Shown: positions 4,739-5,817 of the stretch, piece by piece | Numbering within the stretch: position 1 is the stretch's first letter | Layout of the letters: each line of letters begins with the position of its first letter | Assembly: GCA_003132605.1 (NCBI GenBank) | Contig: PKYJ01000032.1 | Coordinates: forward strand, 16,946 to 22,762 | DNA length: 5,817 nt | Reading direction: 5' to 3' | DNA from: Peptococcaceae bacterium | Lineage (GTDB): Bacteria > Bacillota > DSM-12270 > Thermacetogeniales > Thermacetogeniaceae | Notes under the pieces: model-generated | The model's database searches: none | Seen by the model: only the letters and a program-made list of their open reading frames with translations | What the model was told of the DNA's origin: nothing | Position numbers and translations under genes: made by a program

Positions 4739-5539
4739 TCACATAGGACCTCCTGATACCGATATCTGATGCTGGTGGTAGTTGTAAATAATCTTTGATA
4801 TCTGGGCGATCTCCCGGAAGCCGGACTTCACATCCGGCTGATCGCGGGAGAGTATCGCCAGCAAATAGGGACGGCCCGGCAGGAAGATGATGCCGACATC
4901 ATTGGCGACTCCATCCAGGTCGCCTTCTTTGTGGGCCACCCGGACCGAGTCCGGAAGCAGGAGCGGCAGGCCATAGTGCCAGACCGGGTGAGCCATGTCC
5001 TCCAGCAGCCCGGCGCCCAGGTCCGGCTTCCTGGCGTCGAAATTCAACACCCCCCGCAGGCAGCAGGCCATGTCCCGGGGGGTGGTGCAGTGCTCTCCGT
5101 TTGGCTGGGGATGAAGCATTCCCAGTTGCTCCATGTAGCGCAGAACATTAGGAGCCCCTAGGAAGCGCTTGATCATCCGGTAGGCGATGTTGTCCGACAG
5201 GGTGATGGCCACCCTGGCCAGGGCGCGCAGGGTAAAGCGGTCACCCTCTGCCACGAAGTATTGCAGGTAGCCCGAACCGTCGCTGTAGTCGTCAACGGAC
5301 CGGTAGGCCAGCCGCTGTTCCAGAGTATATTGTCCGGCAGCCACCTGTTCATACAGGTAGAGCACATAGGCCAGCTTTAGGCAGCTTGCCTGAACGAACA
5401 ACTCATCCTCGTCGATCCCGAAGCCCTTGCCGGTGTTCACATCCTGGCAGCAGATCCCGTAGCTTCCCGGCTTCTGCGTCAGGTAGCGGCGCAACTCCCC
5501 GGCCAGGGGGGCGTAGTCGATGCCTTCGGCGTTGTTCAT
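4739..5539 (-). CDS. Class A beta-lactamase-like serine hydrolase
   Basis: A 266-residue protein of the serine beta-lactamase/penicillin-binding fold (class A-like, 'beta-lactamase2' type). The nucleophile motif SxxK is S52-C-L-K55, the second motif S115-D116-N117 is intact, and the third is K204-E205-G206 instead of KTG, within VAHKEGDLDGVANDVGIIFLP. The class A omega loop with its deacylating glutamate (ExxxN) is missing: only a short turn, PQPNGEHCTTPRDMA, lies between. No signal peptide is seen, so it may be cytoplasmic, unlike secreted beta-lactamases. The ATG at 5539 is preceded by GGAGGGGAG (minus strand of 5548-5556) about 8 nt away; the frame stays open upstream but would run into rnpB. 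It converges on pyk and diverges from rnpB. True beta-lactamase activity is unlikely; an esterase or peptidase-like role is possible. Confidence 0.88.
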   Translation of the reverse strand: MNNAEGIDYAPLAGELRRYLTQKPGSYGICCQDVNTGKGFGIDEDELFVQASCLKLAYVLYLYEQVAAGQYTLEQRLAYRSVDDYSDGSGYLQYFVAEGDRFTLRALARVAITLSDNIAYRMIKRFLGAPNVLRYMEQLGMLHPQPNGEHCTTPRDMACCLRGVLNFDARKPDLGAGLLEDMAHPVWHYGLPLLLPDSVRVAHKEGDLDGVANDVGIIFLPGRPYLLAILSRDQPDVKSGFREIAQISKIIYNYHQHQISVSGGPM

Positions 5540-5692
5540 AAGGCGCACTCCCCTCCATGAAGCTACCAATCGAGCCCGGCATTGCTGAGCATGGTTCAAT
5601 GACCACCATATGCGGGCACCCCAAAGAATATGATTGCGGAGGATGCGGCAGATGATGGGTAGATGCCAGGAACGGTAGTCATCGTGGGTAAT

Positions 5693-5721
5693 TTGCGCTT
5701 TGGCCGGGATGATGCTATAAT
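5693..5721 (+). promoter_or_regulatory. Promoter of rnpB
   Basis: A perfect -10 box TATAAT (5716-5721), with a TG one base before it (extended -10), lies 17 bp from a -35-like TTGCGC (5693-5698). Transcription would start near A5728, a little before the expected mature RNase P RNA. This is the best sigma-70/sigma-A type promoter in the window and suits a strongly expressed RNA gene. Confidence 0.85.
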
Positions 5722-5740
5722 TAGCGTACAATCTAGGCCA

Positions 5741-5817
5741 ACGGGCGAGCAGTCTGGATGGTCGCGCCTGCAAGCGCCGAAAGGTGGCAGGTGAGGAAAG
5801 TCCGGGCTCCATAGGGC
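5741..5817 (+). ncRNA. rnpB: RNase P RNA, 5' part (cut by window end)
   Basis: The catalytic RNA of RNase P, which removes 5' leaders from pre-tRNAs. The universally conserved segment GAGGAAAGTCCGGGCTCC is at 5793-5810, followed by ATAGGGC. The upstream P3 region folds well: CCTGC (5767-5771) with GCAGG (5787-5791), and an inner CGCC/GGTG helix closed by a GAAA loop (5779-5782). The GTCCGGGCTCCATAGGGC form matches ancestral type A RNAs (as in E. coli) rather than Bacillus type B (GTCCATGCTCGC). Only about 77 nt are present; the 5' end is approximate because the P1 partner strand lies beyond the window. Confidence 0.95.

Noticed and set aside
5540..5812. N-terminal extension of the serine hydrolase up to an ATG at 5812 (357 aa)
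   Set aside because: It would overlap the rnpB promoter and RNA, its residues resemble no part of the family, and the ATG at 5539 has a good ribosome binding site.

Overview
The window reads as a chromosomal housekeeping segment from a moderately high-GC member of the Firmicutes, most likely class Clostridia (a Desulfotomaculum/Pelotomaculum/Moorella-like lineage; this placement is inference). Three things point there: a TRAP-type tryptophan-sensing protein, a Firmicutes-style accD-accA-pyk cluster whose pyruvate kinase carries the extra C-terminal PEP-utilizer domain, and the start of an RNase P RNA of the ancestral (type A) kind rather than the Bacillus (type B) kind. No plasmid, phage, CRISPR or complete insertion sequence is visible.

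Layout. Positions 4-231 (+) encode TRAP (mtrB). A 231-bp intergenic stretch (232-462) follows, holding short heptamer repeats arranged as an inverted repeat. A small DUF2007-like protein (463-663, +) comes next, then a 128-bp gap with two hairpins. After that come accD (792-1655), accA (1737-2690) and pyk (2763-4514), all on the + strand and probably co-transcribed. The gap after pyk (4515-4738) holds a second exact copy of a 48-bp hairpin element and a possible 39-codon ORF. A class A beta-lactamase-like serine hydrolase lies on the minus strand (4739-5539), convergent with pyk. A clear promoter (5693-5721) and the first part of rnpB (+, from about 5741 to the window end) close the window.

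How the genes work together. AccD and AccA are the two halves of the acetyl-CoA carboxylase carboxyltransferase, which makes malonyl-CoA for fatty acid synthesis. Pyruvate kinase supplies pyruvate, and hence acetyl-CoA, and ATP. This matches the accDA-pfkA-pyk cluster of Bacillus except that pfkA is absent between accA and pyk. TRAP belongs to tryptophan regulation and rnpB to tRNA maturation; neither has an evident functional link to the acc-pyk genes.

The points that deserve a second look are the exact 48-bp bulged hairpin repeated just after two stop codons, the symmetric sequences in front of accA and pyk, the serine hydrolase with SxxK and SDN but without the beta-lactamase deacylation glutamate, and the inverted heptamer arrays. 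I found no convincing new multi-gene system in this window.
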